From CBDBCU01 sp965203435 (lineage in GTDB: Bacteria; Chloroflexota; Dehalococcoidia; Lucifugimonadales; UBA3495), in the NCBI GenBank assembly GCA_965203435.1, contig CBDBCU010000001.1, forward strand, positions 124,001-188,000: a stretch of 64,000 bases of DNA, given 5' to 3'. Both the position numbers and the translations under genes were made by a program. Each line of letters starts with the position of its first letter. Positions within the stretch are counted from its first letter, which is position 1. Shown here in pieces: positions 14,571-21,500 of the stretch. The notes under the pieces are model-generated. The model searched no databases. It saw nothing but the letters and a program-made list of their open reading frames with translations, and had not been told where the DNA came from.

Positions 14571-17372
14571 TCAGGGCGCGAGGACTAACTCCACCGACCA
14601 CAAATCCCCTTGCCCGGGTACATACTGACCGGTACGCAGGGCGGCGATGGGATAATCCGGCAGGGCAACCGCCGCTAGGCACTTGCCATCGAAGCGGCCG
14701 CCCTGGCGGACAAAATCAAAGTTCCCGTGGGCGAAACCGGCCGCCCGCCGATCCACCGGCAAATCCGTTATTTCCTCCGGGACGATATGCAGGAAAAAGC
14801 TGGCCGCCATATCCGCCGCCGCGCAGGTTTCCCGCAAGTAAATCAGCCGGTTATTCCGCCGATACAGGTTGAAATAATCCCGGGCCGCCGGTTCCGCAGC
14901 GGCTAGGGCGGCGTAGTCGGCCCGCAGTTGGTCATAGTCGGGCGCGGCGATTAACAGCGTCGACCACATATCCCCTTGGCCGGGAGTATGCTGCCCGGTA
15001 CGCATTTCCTTAATGGGATAGTCGGGCAAGGCAATCGCCGCCAGACACTTGCCGTCAAAGCGGCCGCCCCGGTGGGCAAAATCAAAGCCCGTGGGGGCAA
15101 AACCGGATTCCCGCCGCTCCGCCGGCAAATCGGCTGCATCCTCCGGGACGATATGCAGAAAGAACGGGGCCGCCGTATCCTCGACCGAGCAGGTTTCCCG
15201 CAAATAAATCAGCCGATAGTCCAAGATATACAGGTCAAAGGTATCTTGGGCGACCGGCGGCTCAGCGGATAAAGCGGCGTAATCGGCCCGCAGTTGGGCA
15301 TAGTCGGGCGCGGCGGTTAACCGTACCGACCACAGATTGCCTTGACCGGGGATATGCTGCCCCGTCCGCATTTCCTTGATGGGATAGTCCGGCAGGGTAA
15401 CGGCCGCCAGACACTTGCCATCGAAATGGCCGCCCCGGCGGGCAAAGTCAAAACCCCCGTGGGTAAAGCCGGCCGCTTGCCAATCCGCCGGCAAATCGGT
15501 TACATCCTCCGGGAAAATATGCAGAAAGAAGGGAGCCGCCGTATCCGCCGCCGCGCAGGTTTCCCGCAAATAAATCAGCTGATTGTCCTGAATATACAGG
15601 TCAAAATCGGAACGGGCCGCCGGTTCCTCAGCAGCCAGCGCGGCGTAATCGGCCCGCAATTGATCCGGGTCGGCCGGGATGATTAGTTCTACCGACCATA
15701 AAGGGGCCTGACCGCCGGGGACATACTGCCCGGTACGCAGGGCGGCGATGGGATACTCCGGCAGCCGGATTTGCGCTACGCAGCGCGGACCCTCAAAACG
15801 GCCGCCCGCCCGCCAAAAGACGAAGTCCTGGTTCTCAAAGCCTTGCTCCCGGGTCCGCGGCGGCAAGTCGGCCAAATCCTGCGGTATCAAGTGCAGAAAG
15901 AACCAGAGGTCGGTGGACTCCAAGGTGCATTCCTCCCGGACATAGCGCAGTTCTTTGCCATCCTCGGAAAGGGAAACCTGGAAGGCGCGGTAGCCCGGCG
16001 GGGCCGGCGCCGGAGCCAGTGGCGGCGCCGGTTCCGCCGGCCGCCGGGCGGCGGCTAGGAGGGAAACCGGCCCGGCTGGATTTGCCCGGCCGCGGCGCGC
16101 CAGGGCCGGCGCCATCCGCTGGATCATGGCCGCCGCCAGCAGTTGATTCCCCCGTTCATTCAAGTGGCAGCACTTATCCCGGTAAAGGGTTTCCGGGCGG
16201 TCGGCAAAAATTCCGGTCAGGTCAAAGTAGTTTATGCCCTGGCTTGGCAAGTCCCGGCCAACCTCTTGCAGTTGCGGATAGCCCAGCCGCACATAGCTTT
16301 GCGCGCCGGCGGCCCAGGCAAACTCCTGCTCCCAAGCGCTCAGCGGTTTGGAATCCGGCACATACTGATTGGGCTGCAAAAAATGGTAATAATCCGCCCC
16401 GGCCCCGGCCGCCAGCCGGGCCAGCATTACGGAACTGCGATACCAGAGCCGGGCGCTTTCTTGTAGGGCTGCCCCCTGCTGGGCCTGCCGGCGCCGGGCG
16501 TTGCGTTGCCGCCGGCTTTCCGGCAGCTCCCGGGTGTCGTCCGCCGCGGGCGCCGCCAGCTGCTGATTCAGCCGGATAATTTCCGCCGCGATCCTTTCCT
16601 GCTGATAGCGGTTCGCCAATCCGAAAAGGGCCGACCCGCGCAAGGGGGAAGTCGCCCCGGCCACCGCCCGCCGCCCTTGCTCCCCGCGCAAGGCGCGCAG
16701 GCGGCCCGCCCGCAAGAGCTCCGCGCCGAGGATATTCCCGCGCTCGCGCCGGGGAAATAATTCCGGCCGGATGTTCCGGAGCGCGCCGCTGTTCAGTTCG
16801 TTGAACCCGTCCAGATTGACGATCAGGTCAAACTCGCCGCCTAGCAGCAGGGCGTTGGTTACAATCATCGTCTGCGTCGGTTGTTTTGAGCCGCCCAAAG
16901 CCAAGCCGAGGACTGCCGGCCGCCGCGGCAGTTCGTTAGCGGCAAACCAGCGGTTCAGGGCCACTTGCAGATAAGGCTCCACATCATCCGCTACCGAACC
17001 GCCCAGCAAACCGATAACTACCGTATCCGCCCGCCGCGGCCGCGGCGGCATTTTATTCAGGTCGTGGCGCGGCGAGCCGGCGGTAGAACCGTAAAAGGGA
17101 TGCATTATCCACCGCGGCTCGAAATACTCAGGAGAATCGGGGGGTACAACGGGAACAGGGGGGGGGGTAAGATTGACCGCAGCCACCCATCCGCCGCCGT
17201 ACCACTGGTTATAGGCCGCATAATAAGCCAGCCGGCCCATCCCTTCGATAGCCAGCAGGGTCAGCAACAGCATCAAGCCGTAGTAGAGGATTTTCCTGCG
17301 GAAAGGCAAAGCGGCTTTTCGTTCCTTGGGGATTCCATTGGCGGGTTCTGCGCCGGATCCTTTTCGGCTCAA
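14571..17372 (-). CDS. SGNH-hydrolase-like membrane protein with four 122-residue C-terminal repeats
   Basis: A 933-residue protein. Residues about 27-48 form one membrane segment. Residues about 125-430 look like an SGNH/GDSL-type hydrolase: VIGLLGGSVADD holds the candidate nucleophile Ser, LIVNLDGFNEL the block III-like Asn, and DKCCHLNERGN the candidate Asp/His pair. A Pro/Ala linker (about 435-455) leads to four tandem repeats (period 122 residues; the first spacing is 124). Each has Y-x-RE-x-C, FFLHI-x-P, DLP, a GF...FDF stretch, G-x-FDGKCLA, and YPI-x-x-RTGQ. The two invariant Cys per unit could form a disulfide. Such enzymes often acylate or deacylate surface glycans; the repeats I cannot name. 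The TTG start at 17372 lies only about 8 bases after the expected transcription start. Confidence 0.6.
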   Translation of the reverse strand: MSRKGSGAEPANGIPKERKAALPFRRKILYYGLMLLLTLLAIEGMGRLAYYAAYNQWYGGGWVAAVNLTPPPVPVVPPDSPEYFEPRWIMHPFYGSTAGSPRHDLNKMPPRPRRADTVVIGLLGGSVADDVEPYLQVALNRWFAANELPRRPAVLGLALGGSKQPTQTMIVTNALLLGGEFDLIVNLDGFNELNSGALRNIRPELFPRRERGNILGAELLRAGRLRALRGEQGRRAVAGATSPLRGSALFGLANRYQQERIAAEIIRLNQQLAAPAADDTRELPESRRQRNARRRQAQQGAALQESARLWYRSSVMLARLAAGAGADYYHFLQPNQYVPDSKPLSAWEQEFAWAAGAQSYVRLGYPQLQEVGRDLPSQGINYFDLTGIFADRPETLYRDKCCHLNERGNQLLAAAMIQRMAPALARRGRANPAGPVSLLAAARRPAEPAPPLAPAPAPPGYRAFQVSLSEDGKELRYVREECTLESTDLWFFLHLIPQDLADLPPRTREQGFENQDFVFWRAGGRFEGPRCVAQIRLPEYPIAALRTGQYVPGGQAPLWSVELIIPADPDQLRADYAALAAEEPAARSDFDLYIQDNQLIYLRETCAAADTAAPFFLHIFPEDVTDLPADWQAAGFTHGGFDFARRGGHFDGKCLAAVTLPDYPIKEMRTGQHIPGQGNLWSVRLTAAPDYAQLRADYAALSAEPPVAQDTFDLYILDYRLIYLRETCSVEDTAAPFFLHIVPEDAADLPAERRESGFAPTGFDFAHRGGRFDGKCLAAIALPDYPIKEMRTGQHTPGQGDMWSTLLIAAPDYDQLRADYAALAAAEPAARDYFNLYRRNNRLIYLRETCAAADMAASFFLHIVPEEITDLPVDRRAAGFAHGNFDFVRQGGRFDGKCLAAVALPDYPIAALRTGQYVPGQGDLWSVELVLAP
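14574..15990 (-). repeat. Four imperfect tandem repeats of about 366 bp inside the 14571-17372 gene
   Basis: The same 13-base landmark (GCAGGTTTCCCGC on the plus strand) recurs at 14823, 15189 and 15555, exactly 366 bp apart, and in diverged form at 15927. The first unit in the protein is the most diverged; the last three are close to each other in DNA as well as protein, which suggests recent duplication or gene conversion. Confidence 0.85.
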
Positions 17373-17386
17373 GCCAAAGCGGATTG

Positions 17387-17394
17387 ATTATAAT
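17387..17394. promoter_or_regulatory. Shared bidirectional -10 region
   Basis: ATTATAAT gives TATAAT on the plus strand (17389-17394) and on the minus strand (17392-17387), between the divergent 17372 and 17425 genes. No strong -35 box is seen on either side. Confidence 0.4.
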
Positions 17395-17424
17395 GGATAA
17401 CCACCCTGCGGAGTAGGCTGGAAA

Positions 17425-18729
17425 ATGCTGCTTTCCCTGATTCGCTCTGTAGCCGCCCTGATTTTGGCTCTGGCCGTCTTTGCCGGCTTTTGCCTGTGGC
17501 TGATTTTGAGCCAGGTTTCCGGGAAACTTTTTGACCCGGCGGTTTATGCCGACGCTCTGATGGCGGCCGACGCCTACCCCCGCCTCTATTCCGACTTGCT
17601 CACCGGGCCAGCCGGCCAGCGTTGGGCGCGGGATTTGCTGGGGGAGGGACTGCCGGTAGCGGATGCCGACTTAATTGCCTTGATGCAGGATGTAGCCCCG
17701 CCGGAATACCTGCAAGGGCAAGTTGAGGGCAATCTGCACCGGGCGGCGGCCTATTTCCGCGAGGAAACCGATGGACTGGAGCTGTATCTGGAACTGGCGG
17801 AGCCTTTGGATAGGATGACGCCGGCGGCGCTGAATTACCTGGATCGCCGCATCGACCAGCTCGAGGTAGTGGAGCCGGATCTGCTGTCTAATCCCCTTAC
17901 CGGAGTGGATTATGCCCGCGCCCTGGGGGAATCCCTGAACGGCCTGATTTTCCGGGAACAATTACCCGAAACCCTACCGTCTATCCGCATCCTGCCGGAA
18001 CCCCTGCGGCCGGCCGCTTTTGACCTGGTGATGTCCCAGCTGCCGGATTATCTGGCCTTGTCGCCGGAAAGCCGGGCTGATTTAGCGGCCGACGCGCCGG
18101 AATTGCGGGCGCAGTTCATCGCCGGCAATGCCCGGCAATTTCTGAAAGCGGCCGCCCGGGCTATAGCAAAGCCGGTTCTGGAACGGGAAATAGCGGCCAC
18201 CCTGGACGAAAGCGGCGGCTTGGCTGACCAAAGCCGCTTACCCCTGCTGCCCCTGCTGGCCGCCGCCACGGGCTACTCGTCCGCCGGAGAATTGTCGGCA
18301 GAACTGGATCCCTTGCGGTCGGAACTCAACTATTTCCTGCACCGGGGGCGGTTAATATCCCTGGCCGTAGTCCTCCTGGGAACGGCGCTGCTGGGCTTGC
18401 TGTATCTGCCGGCCTGGCCCCGCTGCCTGCGCTGGCCGGGAATAACCTGGCTGCTGAGCGGCTTGGCGGCTTTCGGGCTGGGCTGGCTGGCCACGGCGGT
18501 TCTGCCCGGCGCGGCGGCCGAGGGTATAAGGCGGCTGTTAGAGTCGGATGCGGCAATTTCCCCGGCAGCGGTCAACCTGCTGGCCGACCTGGCCCAGGAA
18601 TTAGCCGCCGGCTTACTGGCCGGTATTGGCAACGGGGGGTTGGCCCTGGCTTTGCTGGGGGCGGTTTTGCTGGCTTTGGCCTATGTTCTGGAACGGCGGC
18701 GGAAGAGGGCGGCCAGTTCGGGCGGATAG
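17425..18729 (+). CDS. Multi-pass membrane protein of unknown function, 434 aa
   Basis: One N-terminal membrane segment (residues about 7-30), a long external or periplasm-like helical domain (about 31-300), then three hydrophobic segments near 312-332, 342-365 and 393-416, ending in a basic tail RRRKRAASSGG. The soluble domain is Leu/Pro/Ala rich and contains repeated acidic patches but no recognised motif. It starts with ATG at 17425. It is divergent from the SGNH-repeat gene and shares an AT-rich -10 region with it, so a common surface role is conceivable but not shown. It ends 75 bp before the convergent fmt gene. Confidence 0.6.
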   Translation: MLLSLIRSVAALILALAVFAGFCLWLILSQVSGKLFDPAVYADALMAADAYPRLYSDLLTGPAGQRWARDLLGEGLPVADADLIALMQDVAPPEYLQGQVEGNLHRAAAYFREETDGLELYLELAEPLDRMTPAALNYLDRRIDQLEVVEPDLLSNPLTGVDYARALGESLNGLIFREQLPETLPSIRILPEPLRPAAFDLVMSQLPDYLALSPESRADLAADAPELRAQFIAGNARQFLKAAARAIAKPVLEREIAATLDESGGLADQSRLPLLPLLAAATGYSSAGELSAELDPLRSELNYFLHRGRLISLAVVLLGTALLGLLYLPAWPRCLRWPGITWLLSGLAAFGLGWLATAVLPGAAAEGIRRLLESDAAISPAAVNLLADLAQELAAGLLAGIGNGGLALALLGAVLLALAYVLERRRKRAASSGG

Positions 18730-18804
18730 CGGCGGAAAAATCCGGCCGGTTCCGGTGGTTAGCGCCGGGTCATCAGGATAGGCCGGAATAGGCCAAAGGG
18801 AAAG

Positions 18805-19749
18805 TCAGTCCAGTTGACTGCCGATAAAATCCGGATAGCCGCGGAGGAAATCGGCAATGGGGGCCGGGCGGCGGCCGGCCAACTGCACCTCTTTCAGCGC
18901 CAACAATCCCCGGCCGGCGCCAATGGCGGCCGGGGTTTCGGATAAGGGCAAAGCAACTACCTGGCCCGGCTCGGCGGCGGGATCGTCGGGATTATCAATA
19001 GCCGTGGCCGCCAGCAGGCGCAGGGATTGGCCTTGCCAATGGGCGGTAAGGCCGGGCCAGGGCGTAAAAGCCCGGATCATCCGTTCCAGAACAGCGGCCG
19101 ATTGATGCCAATCGGCGATGCCGTCGGCCCGTTCCAATTTGCGGGTAAGAGTGGCTTGGTCGTCATCCTGCGGTTGGGCGGCCAACTGCCCGGATACCCA
19201 TGGCTCCAAGTTGTCCTGGAGCAGTTGTGTTCCCAGTCCGAACAGGGTATCCGTCAATTCGGCGGCGGTTTCCCGGCCGGTCAAGGGATATTCCTGCTGG
19301 GCTAAAATGGGGCCGGTGTCCATTCCGGCGTCCAGCAGCATCAGGGTAACTCCGGTGGTGGGCGCACCGTCCAAAATGGCCGTGGCTACCGGGGAAGGGC
19401 CGCGATATTTAGGCAACAAAGAGGGATGCAGGTTCAGGCAGCCGTGCGGCGGAATTGCCAACACTTCCGGCGGCAGCAGTCGGCCATAGGCGGCGACCAC
19501 TACTACCTCCGGTTGCAAGGCGGCCAATTCCTGCCGGGCGGCCTCTGGTCGGAAAGAATGGGGTTGCAATACCGGCAAGCCCAAGCCCAAGGCGGCGGCC
19601 TTTACCGGGGTAGGTTCCATAGCCCGGCCGCGGCCGCGGGGCATATCCGGCGCCGTATAGACGCCGGCCACAGCCAAGCCCGGCGCGGCGTGGAGGGCGG
19701 CCAGGGTCGGTATCACGGCGGCCGGGGTACCCATAAAAACCAGGCGCAT
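18805..19749 (-). CDS. fmt: Methionyl-tRNA formyltransferase
   Basis: A 314-residue enzyme that formylates initiator Met-tRNA. The N-terminal formyltransferase fold begins MRLVFMGTPAAVIPTLAAL; the folate-site signature HPSLLPKYRGPSPV is near residue 108 and the catalytic Asn-His-Asp set is represented by N (in CLNLHPS), H and the D of LLDAGMDTGPIL. The C-terminal OB-like domain is present and the total length is normal. It stands alone; def, its usual partner, is not in the window. The ATG at 19749 is the natural family start. A run of low-information sequence with a decayed repeat separates it from the RNA-like unit at 19914. Confidence 0.95.
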   Translation of the reverse strand: MRLVFMGTPAAVIPTLAALHAAPGLAVAGVYTAPDMPRGRGRAMEPTPVKAAALGLGLPVLQPHSFRPEAARQELAALQPEVVVVAAYGRLLPPEVLAIPPHGCLNLHPSLLPKYRGPSPVATAILDGAPTTGVTLMLLDAGMDTGPILAQQEYPLTGRETAAELTDTLFGLGTQLLQDNLEPWVSGQLAAQPQDDDQATLTRKLERADGIADWHQSAAVLERMIRAFTPWPGLTAHWQGQSLRLLAATAIDNPDDPAAEPGQVVALPLSETPAAIGAGRGLLALKEVQLAGRRPAPIADFLRGYPDFIGSQLD

Positions 19750-19913
19750 TGCAAACTCCGGGATGGCGGCGGTTAGTGGTTAGGCGATTGCCCGGCCTAT
19801 TATCCCGGTCGGAATTAGCGCCGGCAAGGTGGGATGATTTGAGGTCAATCCCTTTCCGCTTATCCTGAACCGGGGTTGAATAAATGAATATCAAAAATGC
19901 CGTTGCAAGGCTA

Positions 19914-19941
19914 TTGACAAAGGTTTGACTAATATGATATT
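19914..19941 (+). promoter_or_regulatory. Promoter of the structured transcription unit
   Basis: TTGACA (19914-19919), 16-bp spacer, GATATT (19936-19941). A second -35-like TTGACT is at 19924-19929. Transcription would start near 19948. Confidence 0.5.
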
Positions 19942-19988
19942 CATAGATAACCGCTTGGCGGGAAACTGGAAAAAGGAGGTGATGCGAT

Positions 19989-20060
19989 ATGGAACATAGT
20001 TTAGTACGCGGGGGCGATGGTAGGCATCAGTCTGGACACGACGAGGTGAGTCGCGCCTAG
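19989..20060 (+). CDS. 23-residue peptide behind an ideal ribosome binding site
   Basis: ATG at 19989 follows AAAAAGGAGGTGATGCGAT, which contains a full anti-Shine-Dalgarno match (AAAGGAGGTGAT), the strongest in the window. The frame reads MEHSLVRGGDGRHQSGHDEV and SRA, then TAG at 20058. The peptide is basic and hydrophilic without a membrane segment. Its 3' half forms the 5' strand of helix A in the structured RNA, so translation would open the helix; this is how a leader peptide can control folding. A second nested frame (MVGISLDTTR, starting at the ATG at 20016) also exists. No homology is recognised. Confidence 0.4.
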   Translation: MEHSLVRGGDGRHQSGHDEVSRA

Positions 20061-20188
20061 CAATCCCCTTGGCAACCGCACACCCGTCAGTCGGGCCCAG
20101 GCCAATGCCTATCATCGCCCCCGAGACCGGAACTACGGTTTTACTCCGGGCGGCGTCCATCCAGATTGGCTGGGCCCGAACCCTTTTC

Positions 20189-20217
20189 AGCCCCGACGCT
20201 CCGGGGCTTTTTCTTTG
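20189..20217 (+). terminator. Intrinsic terminator of the structured unit
   Basis: AGCCCCG (20189-20195), six-base loop, CGGGGCT (20202-20208), then TTTTTCTTT. Confidence 0.85.
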
Positions 20218-20255
20218 CCGCCGGCCTTAGGCCGGAAAACGGTTTCAAGTGTTCC

Positions 20256-20321
20256 ATTCCGCTGCGGGCATCCATCCTTCAACAAGTTCAGGATGAGCGG
20301 ATACCCCGCAACAGAACGGAA
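20256..20321. repeat. Dispersed hairpin repeat copy upstream of rpsP
   Basis: Core at 20273-20295 (CATCCTTCAACAAGTTCAGG plus ATG). Outer segments TGCGGG / CCCGCA, GTTC / GAAC and GGTTTC / GAAACC pair across it with interruptions. It ends 20 bp before the rpsP promoter. Confidence 0.6.
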
Positions 20322-20339
20322 ACCGGGTCAAGGGTATCC

Positions 20340-20368
20340 TTGACAGAACCGCCGGTTGCCCTTACAAT
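20340..20368 (+). promoter_or_regulatory. Promoter of the rpsP-khpA-rimM operon
   Basis: TTGACA (20340-20345), 17-bp spacer, TACAAT (20363-20368), close to the consensus; 52 bp before the rpsP start. Confidence 0.8.
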
Positions 20369-20420
20369 GCCAATCAACAAGTCAAAGCCGGCTGGCAAAG
20401 GCCGGCCCAGCGGAGAGGAT

Positions 20421-20675
20421 ATGCTGCGAATTCGGTTGCGCCGGGTGGGAAAGAAAGGCCATCCCGCCTACAGGATAGTGGTGGCGGAGGCGTCGGCTCC
20501 CCGGGACGGGGCTTATGTGGAATGGATCGGCCAGTACGATCCGATGACGGATCCGCCGGCGGTGACGCTGAAAGCGGATCGGGCCATCGCTTGGCTGCAA
20601 AAGGGGGCCCAGCCCTCGGCCGCCGTCCAGCGGATCCTGGAGCGGGACGGCATCATGGACCAGGTCAACGCCTAA
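20421..20675 (+). CDS. rpsP: 30S ribosomal protein S16
   Basis: An 84-residue S16, beginning MLRIRLRRVGKKGHPAYRIV with the conserved AxxSAPRDG and Y-D-P-M segments. GGAGAGGAT precedes the ATG at 20421; a longer frame upstream reads through the promoter and is not used. It is the first gene of rpsP-khpA-rimM, the usual ribosome-assembly cluster, here without ffh upstream or trmD downstream. Confidence 0.97.
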   Translation: MLRIRLRRVGKKGHPAYRIVVAEASAPRDGAYVEWIGQYDPMTDPPAVTLKADRAIAWLQKGAQPSAAVQRILERDGIMDQVNA

Positions 20676-20690
20676 GGAAAGGGCCGCCGT

Positions 20691-20918
20691 ATGAAAGAGT
20701 TGATTGAGTATATCGCCCGCTCCCTGGTCACCAATCCGGAGGCCGTCACGGTTACCGAAACGGTCGAGGCGGATCAGATTATCCTGCGGCTGGAAGTGGC
20801 CCCGGAGGATAAGGGCAAGGTCATCGGCCGCCAGGGCCGGGTGGCGCAGGCCATGCGGGTGCTGCTGCGGGTGGCGGCGGTCAAAGACGGCGCCCGGGCC
20901 ATGCTGGAAATCGTCTAA
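20691..20918 (+). CDS. khpA: KH-domain RNA-binding protein KhpA
   Basis: A 75-residue single KH domain. The GxxG RNA-binding loop is VIGRQGRVAQAM near residue 44, after a strand of the form IILRLEVAPEDKGK. KhpA binds RNA with KhpB and affects cell length and ribosome assembly in other bacteria. The ATG is 15 bp after rpsP with AAGGAAAGG between, and rimM starts 6 bp after its stop, so it is in the middle of a tight operon. Confidence 0.95.
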   Translation: MKELIEYIARSLVTNPEAVTVTETVEADQIILRLEVAPEDKGKVIGRQGRVAQAMRVLLRVAAVKDGARAMLEIV

Positions 20919-20924
20919 CCGGCT

Positions 20925-21452
20925 GTGCCGCCGGCCGCCAGCCAACCTCCGGAATCCGCCGGCCGCCCCGTGGCCGTGGGGCTGATTCTGGGCAGCCACG
21001 GCAGCGACGGGTCGGTGCGGGTAAGAATCCTGAGCGATGTCCCCCATCGTTTCGACCCCGGCCGGGAGCTGTACCTGGGCGGCCAGGCCCGCCGCATCCT
21101 GTCCGCCGCTTTCCGCCCGCCGCAGCAGGTCATCCTGAAACTGGCGGGACTGGATACGCCGGCGGCGGCCCGGGCCTTGGCTGGCCGCGAGGTCACCGTG
21201 CCGGCGGCGGCCGCGCCGCCCTTGCCGCCGGGGGAATACTTCCACTTTCAACTGCTGGGGCTGCAAGTCGTCACCGAAACCGGCGAGGATTTGGGCCGGC
21301 TCAGCGAAATCATCGTCACCGGCAGCAACGATGTGTATGTAGTCGCCGGGCCGGCCGGGGAAACCCTGTTGCCGGCCCTGGCCCAGGTAGTGCGGCAGGT
21401 GGATTTAGCCGCCGGGGTAATGACGGTGCGCCTGCTGGAGGGGCTGCGGTAG
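20925..21452 (+). CDS. rimM: 16S rRNA processing factor RimM
   Basis: A 175-residue protein with the N-terminal RimM barrel (VAVGLILGSHGSDGSVRV, residues about 15-32, and the LYLGG strand) and the C-terminal PRC-barrel (LGRLSEIIVTGSNDVYVV near 123-140, then LLPALAQVVRQVDLAAGVM). It binds S19 and helps mature the 30S head. The GTG start at 20925 is 6 bp after the khpA stop. trmD, the normal next gene, is missing; a methyltransferase-like defence gene follows instead. Confidence 0.93.
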   Translation: MPPAASQPPESAGRPVAVGLILGSHGSDGSVRVRILSDVPHRFDPGRELYLGGQARRILSAAFRPPQQVILKLAGLDTPAAARALAGREVTVPAAAAPPLPPGEYFHFQLLGLQVVTETGEDLGRLSEIIVTGSNDVYVVAGPAGETLLPALAQVVRQVDLAAGVMTVRLLEGLR

Positions 21453-21500
21453 GGGATACGGCCAGGGTTTAATCTATTGGGTCAAGGGAGGCAAAACCGG

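Larger units (their letters stand above)
19948..20217 (+). ncRNA. Candidate structured RNA (about 270 nt) with pseudoknot potential
   Basis: A unit bounded by a promoter (19914-19941) and an intrinsic terminator (20189-20217). Helix A: 20009-20027 pairs with 20105-20123 over 19 bp with a single G-U. Helix B: 20091-20106 pairs with 20165-20179 over 15 bp with one bulged base. One strand of B lies in the loop of A and the other lies outside, so together they form a pseudoknot, apart from two shared bases, or act as alternatives. Short hairpins (CGAC...GTCG near 20040-20053, ACCG...CGGT at 20126-20139) fill the rest. It does not show the signature sequences of RNase P RNA, tmRNA, SRP RNA or 6S RNA that I looked for. 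It could also be a structured mRNA for the 23-codon frame inside it. Confidence 0.5.

Noticed and set aside
19891..20160. 89-codon minus-strand frame over the structured RNA unit
   Set aside because: No ribosome binding site, no protein-like pattern, and it runs against a promoter and a terminator on the plus strand.
19948..20217. 6S RNA, tmRNA, SRP RNA or RNase P RNA identity
   Set aside because: None of the signature stretches I know for these (tRNA-like end and tag codons, GGAA tetraloop motif, RNase P conserved boxes) is present; the 6S-like long hairpin idea fails because a second helix crosses the first.
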